From positions 1-60,271 of IMG/VR virus record IMGVR_UViG_3300032282_003042: a stretch of 60,271 bases of DNA; one strand, 5' to 3'. The position numbers and the translations under genes were made by a program. Origin of the DNA: a virus. The notes beneath the pieces were generated by a model, which saw nothing but the letters and a program-made list of their open reading frames with translations, ran no database searches and had not been told where the DNA came from. Within the stretch, counting starts at the first letter, position 1; every line of letters starts with the position of its first letter. This document shows positions 6,606-14,869 of the stretch, in pieces.

Positions 6606-8895
6606 AATCTTCTTCCTCTAATGTCAATAGGTCGTTAATAAAATTATCATTTTTAGGTTCTTTTTCTAAAGCAATATCATCCTTTTTAGCATCATAAGTA
6701 TTTTGATAGTAAGAAGTTTTCCACCCATACTTATAAGTATTTAAGAAATCTTGAGCCATCACTGACACAGGAACTTCATTATCGGCATAATTTTCTGGAT
6801 TATACGACCAGTTTCCAGAAATCGCTTGATCAAAGAATTTTTGCATAACAGCAACAATATTAATATAACCGCTGTTACCAGGCATATCCCAAAGAAGCGT
6901 ATAATTGTTTTTAAGACTTCCATACTGAGGGACAATCTGCTTAAGAGGTCCTTTTTTAGACTTTTTAACAGACAAGTAATCTCTAGGTGGTTCAATTCCA
7001 TTAGTTTCATTTGATACTACAGAACTGCTTTCTGATGGCATCTGTGCGGACAATGTTGAGTTTCTGAGACCATGATTAAGAATAGATATTCTCAATGTTT
7101 CCCAATCATAATTTAAATTATTGGGAACGATTGTATCAACATCCTTTTTGTAAGTATCGATAGGAAGAATACCATCAGAATACTTAGTACGATCAAAGTA
7201 TCCACAACGTCCTTTTTCTTTGGCAAGTTCATTTGAAGATTTTAGTAGATAGTATTGGAATGCTTCTGTAAGATCATGAACTAATTGCCATGCTTTAGGA
7301 TCATCATAATGCTCGCCATGTCGAGCCAAGTAATGAGCGAGACCAATATAACCGATTCCAAGTGAACGACGATTTTTTGTGGATACTTCAGCTGCTTTGA
7401 TAGGATAATTTTGGTATTCAATCAATTCATCCAATCCACGAACAGAAAGATCACAAAGATCTTCTAGTTCATCAAGATTTTTCAATTTACCAACATTAAT
7501 AGCAGACAAAATACAAAGAGCAATTTCACCTTCACCATCAATATGCTGAATAGGATCTGTCGGAAGAGTAATTTCTTGACACAAATTACTCATATTAACT
7601 TTATCTTTAAATGATGAATGAGAATTGCAGTGGTCAATATTCATAATATAAATACGGCCTGTTTCAGCACGTTCTTTTAAAATACCAAGAATTAATTCTT
7701 GAGCACTGATTTGTTTGCGGGGTATTGAAGTATTTGATTCGTAAGAGATATACAAATTATCAAACTCAGGAGTCCCAAAAGCATCATACAGCCCAGGGAC
7801 ATCATGAGGAGAGAATAAAGTAATTTCTTGATTAGAAATGAATCGTTCATAAAAAATCTTCGAAATTTGAATAGAATAATCGAGTTTGCGTACACGATTA
7901 TCTTCCGTTCCTTTATTGTTTTTTAATACAATAATATCTTCTATCTCTTGATGCCAGATTGGGAAGTGGACTGTCGCACTTCCTCCTCGTATACCATTTT
8001 GCGTACAACAACGGACAGTTGCTTCAAACTTTTTGAGAAACGGTATAACTCCAGTGTGAGCCACTTCACCCCCTCTAATTTTGCTGTTGACACCACGGAT
8101 TCTACCTGCGTTAATGCCGATGCCTGCCCTTTGAGCAACATACCTACCAATAGCCATGTCGCTACTGAAGATGCTATCAAGGGTGTCATCAGAATCAACC
8201 AACACACAACTAGCGAATTGCCTGAGAGGTGTTCTAACTCCCGCCATGATAGGGGTCGGAATGTTGATTTTGTGTTTGGATATGGCATTGTAATAACGTC
8301 GAACGTAATCTAAACGAGAAGTTAATGGATAATCAGCAAACAAAGTTACTGCAATCATCATGTACATATATTGAGGAGTTTCAAATACTTCATTATTACT
8401 CCTATCTTGAACAAGATATTTGTCAACTACTTGTCGCAACCCCGCATAAGAGAATAGATAATCCCTATCATGATCAATCCAACTATCAATTTTAGCCCAA
8501 TCTTCATCAGTATACTTATCTAAAATTTCCTCATCGTATACTTTTAGAATTGTCGAATTATATAAAGCTACGTCGTAAACATTTGGCATTCCATCTTTCC
8601 AAATATTCTTGTGGAAAACTTGTTTTCGCAAAGAAAATAACAACAAACGTGCAGCTACATATTGATAATTTACATTATCCAAAGAAATAAGATCGCTAGC
8701 AGAACGAATCAAAATTTCTTGAATTTCTTCAGTTGTAATATTATCATAAAATTGTATACCAGAATTCATTTCTACTTGAGAAGAAGAAACTCCAGCTAGT
8801 CCATCACATGCTTCATCTACCATACGATGAATTTTATCTAGATTAAGTGGTTCGATAGAACCGTCACGCTTAGTAACTTTAATCCCGTTGCTCAT
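6586..8895 (-). CDS. nrdA: Ribonucleotide reductase class Ia, large (alpha) subunit
   Basis: The product reduces ribonucleoside diphosphates with NrdB and so supplies dNTPs for phage replication. The N-terminal 90 residues resemble an ATP-cone (VTKRDGSIEPLNLDKI). The catalytic region contains FASCVLVDSDDTLDSI and NMSNLCQEITLP (active-site Cys and Glu), and QMPSESSSVVSNETNGIEPP follows. The C-terminus ends CDSC, the redox pair re-reduced by glutaredoxin or thioredoxin. The start at 8895 overlaps the primase stop as ATGA and has GGAAG upstream; an in-frame ATG at 8907 has no such site. Coupling with primase and nrdB makes a DNA-synthesis operon. Confidence 0.96.
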   Translation of the reverse strand: MSNGIKVTKRDGSIEPLNLDKIHRMVDEACDGLAGVSSSQVEMNSGIQFYDNITTEEIQEILIRSASDLISLDNVNYQYVAARLLLFSLRKQVFHKNIWKDGMPNVYDVALYNSTILKVYDEEILDKYTDEDWAKIDSWIDHDRDYLFSYAGLRQVVDKYLVQDRSNNEVFETPQYMYMMIAVTLFADYPLTSRLDYVRRYYNAISKHKINIPTPIMAGVRTPLRQFASCVLVDSDDTLDSIFSSDMAIGRYVAQRAGIGINAGRIRGVNSKIRGGEVAHTGVIPFLKKFEATVRCCTQNGIRGGSATVHFPIWHQEIEDIIVLKNNKGTEDNRVRKLDYSIQISKIFYERFISNQEITLFSPHDVPGLYDAFGTPEFDNLYISYESNTSIPRKQISAQELILGILKERAETGRIYIMNIDHCNSHSSFKDKVNMSNLCQEITLPTDPIQHIDGEGEIALCILSAINVGKLKNLDELEDLCDLSVRGLDELIEYQNYPIKAAEVSTKNRRSLGIGYIGLAHYLARHGEHYDDPKAWQLVHDLTEAFQYYLLKSSNELAKEKGRCGYFDRTKYSDGILPIDTYKKDVDTIVPNNLNYDWETLRISILNHGLRNSTLSAQMPSESSSVVSNETNGIEPPRDYLSVKKSKKGPLKQIVPQYGSLKNNYTLLWDMPGNSGYINIVAVMQKFFDQAISGNWSYNPENYADNEVPVSVMAQDFLNTYKYGWKTSYYQNTYDAKKDDIALEKEPKNDNFINDLLTLEEEDCDSCKI

Positions 8896-9890
8896 ACTTT
8901 CTTCCATTCGATAAGTTTAACTTTTGCTTCTAAACCATGATAGGTATTACTCTCTACCATATCCTGTACATCATATCCAGCCAACACCATATCATTGATA
9001 TCTTTTTCTTTGATATGAGAATCCCATATAACTATTTTTTCTCCAGCATTAATTGTTTTTGTGTATTTGTCAACAATTTGTTTGTTTCTTGGTTCGTTGT
9101 CGAAAACAAATGTACGATCAGGAAACAATAACCTGTCAAGTACAACGTCACTGCCACACATTGCAATGCTGTTTTCAATAAACATAGAATCAAATGGCCC
9201 TTCAGTAACATAAACATTTTTTGCTGGATTTACACGATCTAATCCAAATATTTTTGGCTGATCTTCATTTAACATAATAGTAATATATCTTAATTTGGAG
9301 TTTGGTATCAATGATCTCCCCTGAAAACCAAACATATTTCCTTCTTTGTCCTTGAGTGGAATAATAATTCTGGGACTATCTTTTCTCAAAGTGTCAAATA
9401 TTTTGATTTGAGAATTGGTCCATTCTTTAAATTTTGGACAATAATAAAAGTAATCTAAATCTTTAATTTTTCTACTTTCCAAATATTCCCTTGCTGGGTG
9501 TGTAATATTTAGTTGAGAGATCTTTTCTAAATTTTCAGTATTTTTGCGTCTAGAAGAAAATTTAGGTTCTTGAAAATTAAATGATGGATTTGGCGTTTGA
9601 GTTCCTTTGCCAGTCAACCCTTCTTTATAACGCTCAAGAAGATATTGATCATACAAAATAGAATTTTGATCTTTTAAAAAATTAGTGAATGTTCTTCCAA
9701 TACCACAATTATGACACTTAAAAACCAAATCATTTTTAATTTTAAAAATATATCCCCTAGCTTTATCTTGACGTTTTTTGCTATCTCCGCAATAAGGACA
9801 ACGAAAGTTATAAAGTGATTCTTTTTTCTTCGCAAACTTTTGAAGTTGGGGTGATATTAGTCCAACGTACTTCACATCAATAAAACTCAT
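8892..9890 (-). CDS. 61: DNA primase, T4 gp61 type
   Basis: This 332-residue primase makes RNA primers with helicase gp41 for lagging-strand synthesis. It begins with a four-Cys zinc ribbon (C31, C34, C59, C62: CPYCGDS and CHNCG) that reads the priming site. The middle TOPRIM-like core has VYVTEGPFDSMFIENS (Glu of motif I) and a later acidic motif around FDNEPRN. It is the first gene after a strong host-type promoter at 9919-9947, so it should be expressed early, with nrdA and nrdB coupled behind it. Confidence 0.93.
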   Translation of the reverse strand: MSFIDVKYVGLISPQLQKFAKKKESLYNFRCPYCGDSKKRQDKARGYIFKIKNDLVFKCHNCGIGRTFTNFLKDQNSILYDQYLLERYKEGLTGKGTQTPNPSFNFQEPKFSSRRKNTENLEKISQLNITHPAREYLESRKIKDLDYFYYCPKFKEWTNSQIKIFDTLRKDSPRIIIPLKDKEGNMFGFQGRSLIPNSKLRYITIMLNEDQPKIFGLDRVNPAKNVYVTEGPFDSMFIENSIAMCGSDVVLDRLLFPDRTFVFDNEPRNKQIVDKYTKTINAGEKIVIWDSHIKEKDINDMVLAGYDVQDMVESNTYHGLEAKVKLIEWKKV

Positions 9891-9918
9891 TTAACAAAAG
9901 GGGGCGTTCATTCCACCT

Positions 9919-9947
9919 ATAATAGCATTTGTTTTTCCAGTTGTCAA
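9919..9947 (-). promoter_or_regulatory. Early sigma70-type promoter for the primase-nrd operon
   Basis: The minus strand has TTGACA (9947-9942), a 17-nt spacer and TATTAT (9924-9919). The -35 is consensus and the -10 differs at one position. It lies about 30 nt upstream of the primase start, in the gap after the preceding leftward gene. Confidence 0.8.
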
Positions 9948-9968
9948 GAGTTTAATAAAAAATTTATT

Positions 9969-10400
9969 TTATTTTTTAATGTTTTCTGGGTTGGGCACGT
10001 ATCTGTGTTCCATTTTAAACCCTAATTGGTCTGGTGTCAACCACCCTGAAGCCAATGTTGACACAGATGTGGCCAGCACTGCCGATAATATACCCATGCC
10101 AACAATCATCCACTTAATTCTACCATAATCTTCAACCTTATTTTCAATTGTTTTGATTCTATTATCAAGTGTTTGTTTCAACTCATCAATCATCTTGATC
10201 ATAATGTTGTCTGTCTTTGTTGCTTGTTCTAAGCGTGATTCATGCCTTTCAAGGATAAGAGCAACGTTTTGGTTGCTCTCACTAATCTTATCAACTGCTC
10301 TTTCAAGTTTGTCAAGCATCTCTTTCGAAAGATCTTCATAAATAGAAAATTTTGCTTCCAAAACTGATAGTTCAGTTTTCTGATTTAATCCGAAAGCCAT
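9969..10400 (-). CDS. Coiled-coil protein with C-terminal membrane helix
   Basis: The 143-residue product has a long heptad-patterned helix over residues about 10-90 (EAKFSIYEDLSKEMLDKLERA, DELKQTLDNRIKTIENKVED). One transmembrane helix follows (WMIVGMGILSAVLATSVSTL), then a short tail with WLTPDQLGF. This layout resembles haemolysin XhlA-like and some holin-associated phage proteins, but also tail or scaffold-associated coiled coils. I recall homologues in marine myoviruses without a proven role. It lies 8 nt from its upstream neighbour, so the two are probably co-transcribed. Confidence 0.75.
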   Translation of the reverse strand: MAFGLNQKTELSVLEAKFSIYEDLSKEMLDKLERAVDKISESNQNVALILERHESRLEQATKTDNIMIKMIDELKQTLDNRIKTIENKVEDYGRIKWMIVGMGILSAVLATSVSTLASGWLTPDQLGFKMEHRYVPNPENIKK

Positions 10401-10407
10401 AATTACC

Positions 10408-11115
10408 TCAAACGTTTCTTACAGCAAACTCAAGAGCACTTTGAAAAGTAGATGCATCTTTATTCAACATGTAACGAAAAGCATCTTTGTTTGAGTCATC
10501 TAATTGAGCATAAGCAGCAGCAATTCTTTTAGCAGAAAAATTATCTAAATTTTGTTGAGACCCATCATTGAATGTTATTTTTGCAAATGAAGTTTCTCCC
10601 CTTGAATCTAATTCTGATGTAGCTACTTGAAGAGCAACATTCAAAGCATCAGTTTCTTCAATCATAATATTACCTTCCATTTCGTATGAATTTTTTTGTA
10701 TTTTTTTCTGTTGTTGATTTGCTTTATTTTTAAAATCTGCTACACGAGCTTTCATAAGTTGATCCATTTCACTTTGTTTTCTTTGCATTTTTTCTCTAGC
10801 TTCTTCACGCTTTTTTTGTAAATCTTTTTTATTATCTAATTCTTTCTTTTTGCGAATCTGTTCTTGTGCCCTTTCGGTAGCACTGGGAACTTTTTCTGAA
10901 ATAAGTTCTAATTCTTCTTTCATTTTTCTTTTTCCTAAAATACGGGATACTAATTTTTTTGCTCCTTTAGTTCTACCATCAACTTTATTTTCATTAGATT
11001 TTTTATATTTTCTTTGTGATTTGGGGTTCACAAATACAAATGCGGGGGGTAGACAAAGACCCTCACCATTGCCAGCCATCATTTCATTTAAATTAAATTT
11101 AGTATGTTTAGACAT
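10408..11115 (-). CDS. Charged helical protein, unknown function
   Basis: The protein has 235 residues. The N-terminal 40 residues are polar and mixed (NLNEMMAGNGEGLCLPPAFV). A basic segment and a very long Lys/Glu/Gln-rich helix follow (residues about 65-145), then a compact C-terminal domain (FAKITFNDGSQQNLDNFSAK, AYAQLDDSNKDAFRYMLNK). No catalytic motif is visible. The start lies within the end of the preceding gene (28 nt overlap). The long charged helix suggests a scaffold-like or nucleic-acid-associated role, which is inference. I recall related conserved proteins in marine T4-like phages. Confidence 0.75.
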   Translation of the reverse strand: MSKHTKFNLNEMMAGNGEGLCLPPAFVFVNPKSQRKYKKSNENKVDGRTKGAKKLVSRILGKRKMKEELELISEKVPSATERAQEQIRKKKELDNKKDLQKKREEAREKMQRKQSEMDQLMKARVADFKNKANQQQKKIQKNSYEMEGNIMIEETDALNVALQVATSELDSRGETSFAKITFNDGSQQNLDNFSAKRIAAAYAQLDDSNKDAFRYMLNKDASTFQSALEFAVRNV

Positions 11116-11444
11116 TCTTGATCAACTTTAGAATTTATAGTTTCTGGTAATCTATTTAAAAATAACATAAATGCTTTCAATACTGGCCAATATTTAGCTT
11201 CAATTTTAAAAAAAAGTAATGGAGTTGCAGCATCATCAAATATATTATATAACAATATAATATGATTTAAAATTAAATTAACTTTTAATTCACCATCAGT
11301 TTCATATCTTTTCAATAATCTTTTTATATATTTAAATATATTTAGATCTTCTAAAAAATCTTCATAAGTAACTGATGAAGTATTATTATAATGTTTAATT
11401 GCAAACATCACCCAATTATCTTTTGTCAATTCATCAAATAACAT
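11088..11444 (-). CDS. Conserved T4-like phage protein, unknown function
   Basis: This 118-residue, mostly helical protein (MLFDELTKDNWVMFAIKHY, LNHIILLYNIFDDAATPLLF, LNRLPETI) is a type I recall in many marine T4-like phages, usually near the same small charged proteins. It has no motif that gives a reaction. It overlaps the next gene by 28 nt and starts 8 nt after the Ig-like gene ends, so it probably belongs to that late transcript. Confidence 0.8.
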   Translation of the reverse strand: MLFDELTKDNWVMFAIKHYNNTSSVTYEDFLEDLNIFKYIKRLLKRYETDGELKVNLILNHIILLYNIFDDAATPLLFFKIEAKYWPVLKAFMLFLNRLPETINSKVDQECLNILNLI

Positions 11445-11452
11445 AAATTATA

Positions 11453-12328
11453 TCAAGCAGCAGTCACCGTTAACGTTGCTTCATTAGAAATAACTTCTTT
11501 GGCACCATCAGATGATGTGAGTTTTACACGATACCCATAACCATTAGATGCTGTTGTTAGTCCAGTGAGAGCAAGTGAAGAACTTGTAGCACCAGAAACA
11601 TTTGTCCAACGACTAGCACTACTTGTTCTACGTTGCCACTGATAAACAAGTGATCCAACATTAGTCGAAGCAGTAACCGAGAAGGTAGCAGCAGCGGTAG
11701 CAACAGTAGAAACAGTGATCGTAAGATCGTTAGTTGTATCAACACCACCTAACTGACTACCCTTGACAAGGATTGTATCAGTAGCAGCAAATCCAGAACC
11801 ACCAGTTACAACAGTAACAGTATAGGTTCCACCAGAACGAGAAACTGTAAATTCGTATCCAGTAGAAGCAGGGGCGACATCACCAGAAACATTGGTAATC
11901 ACATTACCAGCGGTAGAACCAGTAATAGTATAGGTTCCTGTACCAGTGGCGGCAGTACCAGATCTAGTGAAAGTAAGAATAGCCCCAGAAGGAGTTCTGG
12001 TTGATTGGTTAGCAGGTTGGCCAGAAATTGTAATGGTCGAAGTTAAATCAGCAGCAATAGTATCATCTGCTTGGGTTTCATTAACATTGGTATCAGGATC
12101 ACCAATTGTAATCATAAGCTCTGCTTTGTGGCGTGTTACGCCATCGCAATCAGTGAAAGTGTAATAAGACCACCAACCAGGAGCATCAATACCACGACTT
12201 TTGTTTTCATCCAAAGCAGCTTCAGTATTGTCAACAAAAATAACTTCTTTTGATTGTGATGAAGCTGCTATGCCTATACCAGCTTTTGTTTTATTTGTAT
12301 TTGAATCTGTTCTACCGTATAGAGACAT
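11453..12328 (-). CDS. Virion surface protein with Ig-like C-terminus
   Basis: The protein has 291 residues. The first 75 (SLYGRTDSN, SRGIDAPGWWSYYTFTD, RHKAELMITIGDPD) are a conserved N-terminal domain known to me from marine T4-like virion proteins. The rest is Ser/Thr/Gly/Ala-rich beta structure. The final 80 residues (VGSLVYQWQRRTSSASRW, GYRVKLTSSDGAKEVISNEA) resemble an immunoglobulin-like fold as used on capsid decoration proteins. It probably decorates the head or tail and may bind surfaces. A perfect late promoter lies 36 nt upstream and GGAG 9 nt before the ATG. Confidence 0.75.
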   Translation of the reverse strand: MSLYGRTDSNTNKTKAGIGIAASSQSKEVIFVDNTEAALDENKSRGIDAPGWWSYYTFTDCDGVTRHKAELMITIGDPDTNVNETQADDTIAADLTSTITISGQPANQSTRTPSGAILTFTRSGTAATGTGTYTITGSTAGNVITNVSGDVAPASTGYEFTVSRSGGTYTVTVVTGGSGFAATDTILVKGSQLGGVDTTNDLTITVSTVATAAATFSVTASTNVGSLVYQWQRRTSSASRWTNVSGATSSSLALTGLTTASNGYGYRVKLTSSDGAKEVISNEATLTVTAA

Positions 12329-12364
12329 CTAATTTCTCCAATATTTTAGCTTATATCTACTAGA

Positions 12365-12372
12365 TATTTATA
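12365..12372 (-). promoter_or_regulatory. T4-type late promoter for the Ig-like gene
   Basis: TATAAATA on the minus strand is an exact match to the T4 late element read by a gp55-type sigma factor. It sits between a terminator for the upstream genes and the Ig-like gene start at 12328. Confidence 0.8.
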
Positions 12373-12375
12373 AAA

Positions 12376-12403
12376 AAAGGAGACCTTACTTTTGGTCTCC
12401 TTT
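12376..12403 (-). terminator. Rho-independent terminator
   Basis: A perfect 10-bp inverted repeat (AAAGGAGACC / GGTCTCCTTT, 8-nt loop) is followed on the minus strand by a T-run. It overlaps the last codons and stop of the 54-residue membrane-protein gene. It ends transcription just before the next late promoter. Confidence 0.85.
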
Positions 12404-12550
12404 ATTTAATATTGTTTTTAAAAACAATTGTATAAAATCTATAATTCCATTTGCTTTTGTTCTTTTTGTTTTTGATAACCATTCAGACAATGAAAGTAAA
12501 AATCCAAGAACAATAGTAAATCCCCAGTTAGTTAATAAACAGGTAATCAT
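12386..12550 (-). CDS. Small membrane protein, 54 aa
   Basis: The start is coupled to the previous small gene by an ATGA overlap. The product has a hydrophobic N-terminal helix (CLLTNWGFTIVLGFLLSLSE), a short basic turn (KTKRTKANG) and an amphipathic helix (IIDFIQLFLKTILN). The stop codon lies within the terminator loop, so coding sequence and terminator stem overlap. Size and topology fit a small inner-membrane or lysis-control protein; nothing decides the role. Confidence 0.65.
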   Translation of the reverse strand: MITCLLTNWGFTIVLGFLLSLSEWLSKTKRTKANGIIDFIQLFLKTILNKGDQK

Positions 12551-12720
12551 ACTTGTGGTTTAAATAATCTATCTTTAACAAGCTCATACACTACATCATC
12601 AATGCTATTATCTGTGCTAGAGACATACTTTTTAAGTAATTCTAGCACTAAATTTTTAACTGCTGGACTAGTAGCAATTGAAAATAATAATGGTTTAATT
12701 ACAGATACTAATGTAGACAT
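12547..12720 (-). CDS. Small helical protein, 57 aa
   Basis: GGAG lies 8 nt before the ATG. The product starts MSTLVSVIKPLLFSIATS, is amphipathic, and ends in a charged helix (DDVVYELVKDRLFKPQV). It overlaps the downstream membrane-protein gene by 4 nt, so the two are probably made together. A GATAAATA late element lies at 12747-12754. I recall comparable short ORF pairs in marine T4-like phages; function unknown. Confidence 0.65.
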   Translation of the reverse strand: MSTLVSVIKPLLFSIATSPAVKNLVLELLKKYVSSTDNSIDDVVYELVKDRLFKPQV

Positions 12721-12739
12721 AATTTACTCCAATTTTACA

Positions 12740-12847
12740 TCATTTATATTTATCAGCTTTCATTTGACTTTTTAATGCTTTCAAAATATAAATTTTATTT
12801 TTTTTCTTTTGTTCGTGTTCTGCTTCTGTAGATTTTATTACAGGCAT
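12740..12847 (-). CDS. Possible 35-residue basic peptide
   Basis: This short ORF in the gap between a charged virion-type gene and the 57-residue gene encodes MPVIKSTEAEHEQKKKNK and a basic helix ending KADKYK. It ends 19 nt before the next start. A recognisable ribosome-binding site is weak. The ORF also contains the GATAAATA element at its 3' end. Treat as tentative. Confidence 0.35.
   Translation of the reverse strand: MPVIKSTEAEHEQKKKNKIYILKALKSQMKADKYK
12747..12754 (-). promoter_or_regulatory. Late-promoter-like element
   Basis: GATAAATA on the minus strand, 26 nt upstream of the 57-residue gene starting at 12720. One mismatch to TATAAATA at the first position. Confidence 0.5.
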
Positions 12848-12870
12848 CACTTCCAAAGTAGATGCCTCTT

Positions 12871-13998
12871 TTACTTTTTTTCTTCTTCAATCTCCTTGCG
12901 AAGTTCAGCTTCTTCTTTCATTTTTTTCTGAGTAGAAAGAATTTTATTAATTTTATTACGACGAGCAAGAAGATATTTATCTTGATTATCCTTTTTGCCA
13001 TCATTATTTACATCATCATCTTCTTTCCCAACTGGATCTAGTTTTTCACCAATTACTTTAAATTTAGCTCCATCCATTTCACCTAATTCAGCAAGTGCTT
13101 CTCCAACAATAGACCATAGTTCTTCTGCTGTTTCTACATCATAGTCTTCTTTCTTCATATCATGCTTCTTATCAGCATCTGACTTCTCCCATGTTTTGAG
13201 AGACATTTTATTTTTCTTAGCAAGCTTCTTATCTTCGTCTTTATCTTCTTTGCTACCTTCCCATGCTTCATTTTTTGCTTTCCAAGCAGTAGCATAAGCA
13301 ATCCCTTTTTCCTTCTTGGTTAGTTCACCATCTTTTGAATAACCTTTCTTGATGTGCTTAACCATGCGCTCATACTTAGCGCCTGGAGGCGCTGATTCAT
13401 CAAGCATTAATTCGCCAATTGGTTCATATCCAGCCTTTACGCAATCATTAACTTCTTTGTCACCTTTCATTTTGGTGCCTTTCTTTTTATATCCTTTCCA
13501 GCAAGATGTAAATCCATTATCATCCTTACCATCCATTTTTTCAAAAACGTAATGAACACCTTCAACGTAAATATTGAAAGCTTCTTTTACTTCTTTTTCA
13601 GTCTTTTTTTCTCCTTTTTCTTCTTTATCAGGAGCATGTTTGTATTCTTTATGCTTACCACCTTCGTCTTTTTCTTTTTCTTTTTTCTCTACTTCTTCTT
13701 TGGCAACAACATTTGTATATTTGATGGTGGCACCATGGGATTGTTTAATGCCTTTACCAGTTTTTAAATTAGTATTTAAAACAACTGCTGGATCAGCGTA
13801 ACCAGCATTTTGTTTTGGATCTTTGTGAGCAAAATTATCTTCGTTTCCTTTTTTTTCTAACGATGGAATTTTTTCTTCAAAAACATTTTTTTTGCCACTA
13901 AAATATGAAGCAGTAGCTTCAACTAATGCTGTTGAAAAATCATCATTATGTTTAATTTGTGTCGTTGGTTTCTGTCTTTCCATCGGTGAATAATACAT
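12871..13998 (-). CDS. Highly charged virion-type protein with KERM-like module
   Basis: The 375-residue protein is dominated by Lys, Glu and Asp. Low-complexity charged linkers separate recognisable parts: SALVEATASYFSGKKNVF-like N-terminus, a segment with HYVFEKMDGKDDNGFTSCWK (residues about 150-170), DESAPPGAKYERMVKHIK with YATAWKAKNEAW (about 205-245), and a DVNNDGKKDNQDKY calcium-loop-like motif. I recall the GAKYERMVKHIK module in marine T4-like virion or prohead proteins. A perfect late promoter ends 13 nt before the ATG, leaving a leader of about 7 nt without a ribosome-binding site. Another in-frame ATG lies at 13983. Confidence 0.7.
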   Translation of the reverse strand: MYYSPMERQKPTTQIKHNDDFSTALVEATASYFSGKKNVFEEKIPSLEKKGNEDNFAHKDPKQNAGYADPAVVLNTNLKTGKGIKQSHGATIKYTNVVAKEEVEKKEKEKDEGGKHKEYKHAPDKEEKGEKKTEKEVKEAFNIYVEGVHYVFEKMDGKDDNGFTSCWKGYKKKGTKMKGDKEVNDCVKAGYEPIGELMLDESAPPGAKYERMVKHIKKGYSKDGELTKKEKGIAYATAWKAKNEAWEGSKEDKDEDKKLAKKNKMSLKTWEKSDADKKHDMKKEDYDVETAEELWSIVGEALAELGEMDGAKFKVIGEKLDPVGKEDDDVNNDGKKDNQDKYLLARRNKINKILSTQKKMKEEAELRKEIEEEKK

Positions 13999-14233
13999 TT
14001 TTTCTATCTTTATTTATACTTTGTGTGATATTAACTTCTCTAATATCATTAATCCAAGCTCTAAACATTTTACCTTCTTCGGTAATTGCGATAACGTAAT
14101 TTACACCAGATCTATGTATTTTCCCCTTTTCGCCAGTAATAGATGACATCACATAATCACCTTCTTGAAAAATTTTTTTATGCAAATAACATTCTCTAAG
14201 AGTTTCTTGTCTTAGTTGCTTAAAATTTTTCAT
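13952..14233 (-). CDS. Small KOW/SH3-like domain protein
   Basis: The 93-residue protein has a helical N-terminus (FKQLRQETLRECYLHKKIF). A beta segment follows (GDYVMSSITGEKGKIHRSG, NYVIAITEEGKMFRAWIND) whose Gly-Lys turns and strand pattern resemble KOW/SH3 barrels. Such barrels often bind nucleic acid or protein. Its end overlaps the next gene by 47 nt. I recall the same module fused to charged virion proteins in related phages, which would explain the adjacency. AATAAATA lies at 14250-14257, about 10 nt of leader before the ATG, with no clear ribosome-binding site. Confidence 0.7.
   Translation of the reverse strand: MKNFKQLRQETLRECYLHKKIFQEGDYVMSSITGEKGKIHRSGVNYVIAITEEGKMFRAWINDIREVNITQSINKDRKNVLFTDGKTETNDTN
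14011..14018 (-). promoter_or_regulatory. T4-type late promoter, 12 nt from the start codon
   Basis: Exact TATAAATA on the minus strand upstream of the charged protein at 13998. With T4 spacing, transcription would begin near 14005, giving a leader of about 7 nt. Confidence 0.75.
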
Positions 14234-14249
14234 AGTATGTGTTTTTAAA

Positions 14250-14257
14250 TATTTATT
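14250..14257 (-). promoter_or_regulatory. Late-promoter-like element
   Basis: AATAAATA on the minus strand, 16 nt upstream of the start at 14233. One mismatch to the T4 late consensus. The predicted leader is only about 10 nt. Confidence 0.55.
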
Positions 14258-14260
14258 TTA

Positions 14261-14851
14261 TTAAAAATGTTTTGCTAAACAACACCATAAAATATGTTTT
14301 TGACCAGATAATATTTTAGATGATTTGTGAGCATGGTGTAGATCACATGGAAAACATAATAAACTTCCAATTTTTGGTTTAATTTTTATTTTGTCATTCA
14401 AAAAAAATGTATTCCCGCCTTCAAAATTATCATTCAAATATAATATAAAAGAATAAACAAGCTGACTTCTTTCACCTGAAGATGCGTCAATATGCCAATC
14501 ATAATAATCTAAAGTATGATATGATCTAAAATGCAATGTTCCAGATAACTGCTTACTATAATAATTATTCCTAGTAATATAATTGATAAATTTATTTTGA
14601 TTTATATACGAAATATGTCCATTTTCAATTATGGCGTGGCTTTTTTTATATAATTTTAAATCAATATCTTTGGGAGAAAGATGTGTAACATCTAAAGCAG
14701 TATTATGTCTGGTTTTATTTTTAATTTTATCCAAATCATTTTTATATTTTAATAATTTGGGATTTAGCCACTCTACAATTTCACTGCATTCTTGATCTGT
14801 AACAAAATTTTGATATTCATATATCAAATTAGTATGTTTTATTAACTCCAT
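14261..14851 (-). CDS. 2-oxoglutarate/Fe(II)-dependent oxygenase
   Basis: This 196-residue enzyme has the prolyl-4-hydroxylase-like double-stranded beta helix. The iron ligands are H120 and D122 (DWHIDA) and H175 (HHAHKSS), and a Lys at 185 sits where the 2-oxoglutarate carboxylate binder is expected. SFILYLNDNFEGGNTFF is the typical strand pair before them. It should oxidise a protein, nucleobase or small molecule with O2 and 2-oxoglutarate; the substrate is unknown. Marine T4-like phages often carry several such genes. The gene lies alone between the KOW-like gene and the tRNA. Confidence 0.88.
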   Translation of the reverse strand: MELIKHTNLIYEYQNFVTDQECSEIVEWLNPKLLKYKNDLDKIKNKTRHNTALDVTHLSPKDIDLKLYKKSHAIIENGHISYINQNKFINYITRNNYYSKQLSGTLHFRSYHTLDYYDWHIDASSGERSQLVYSFILYLNDNFEGGNTFFLNDKIKIKPKIGSLLCFPCDLHHAHKSSKILSGQKHILWCCLAKHF

Positions 14852-14869
14852 TTTTTATAAATTTTAAAA

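Noticed and set aside
7948-8313. 121-residue plus-strand ORF opposite nrdA
   Set aside because: It is fully antisense to the conserved catalytic region of NrdA, so it is taken as a shadow.
13574-13801. Phe/Ser-rich plus-strand ORFs resembling membrane proteins
   Set aside because: They are the complement of a Lys/Glu-rich coding sequence, which always gives Phe/Ser/Leu strings; no independent support.
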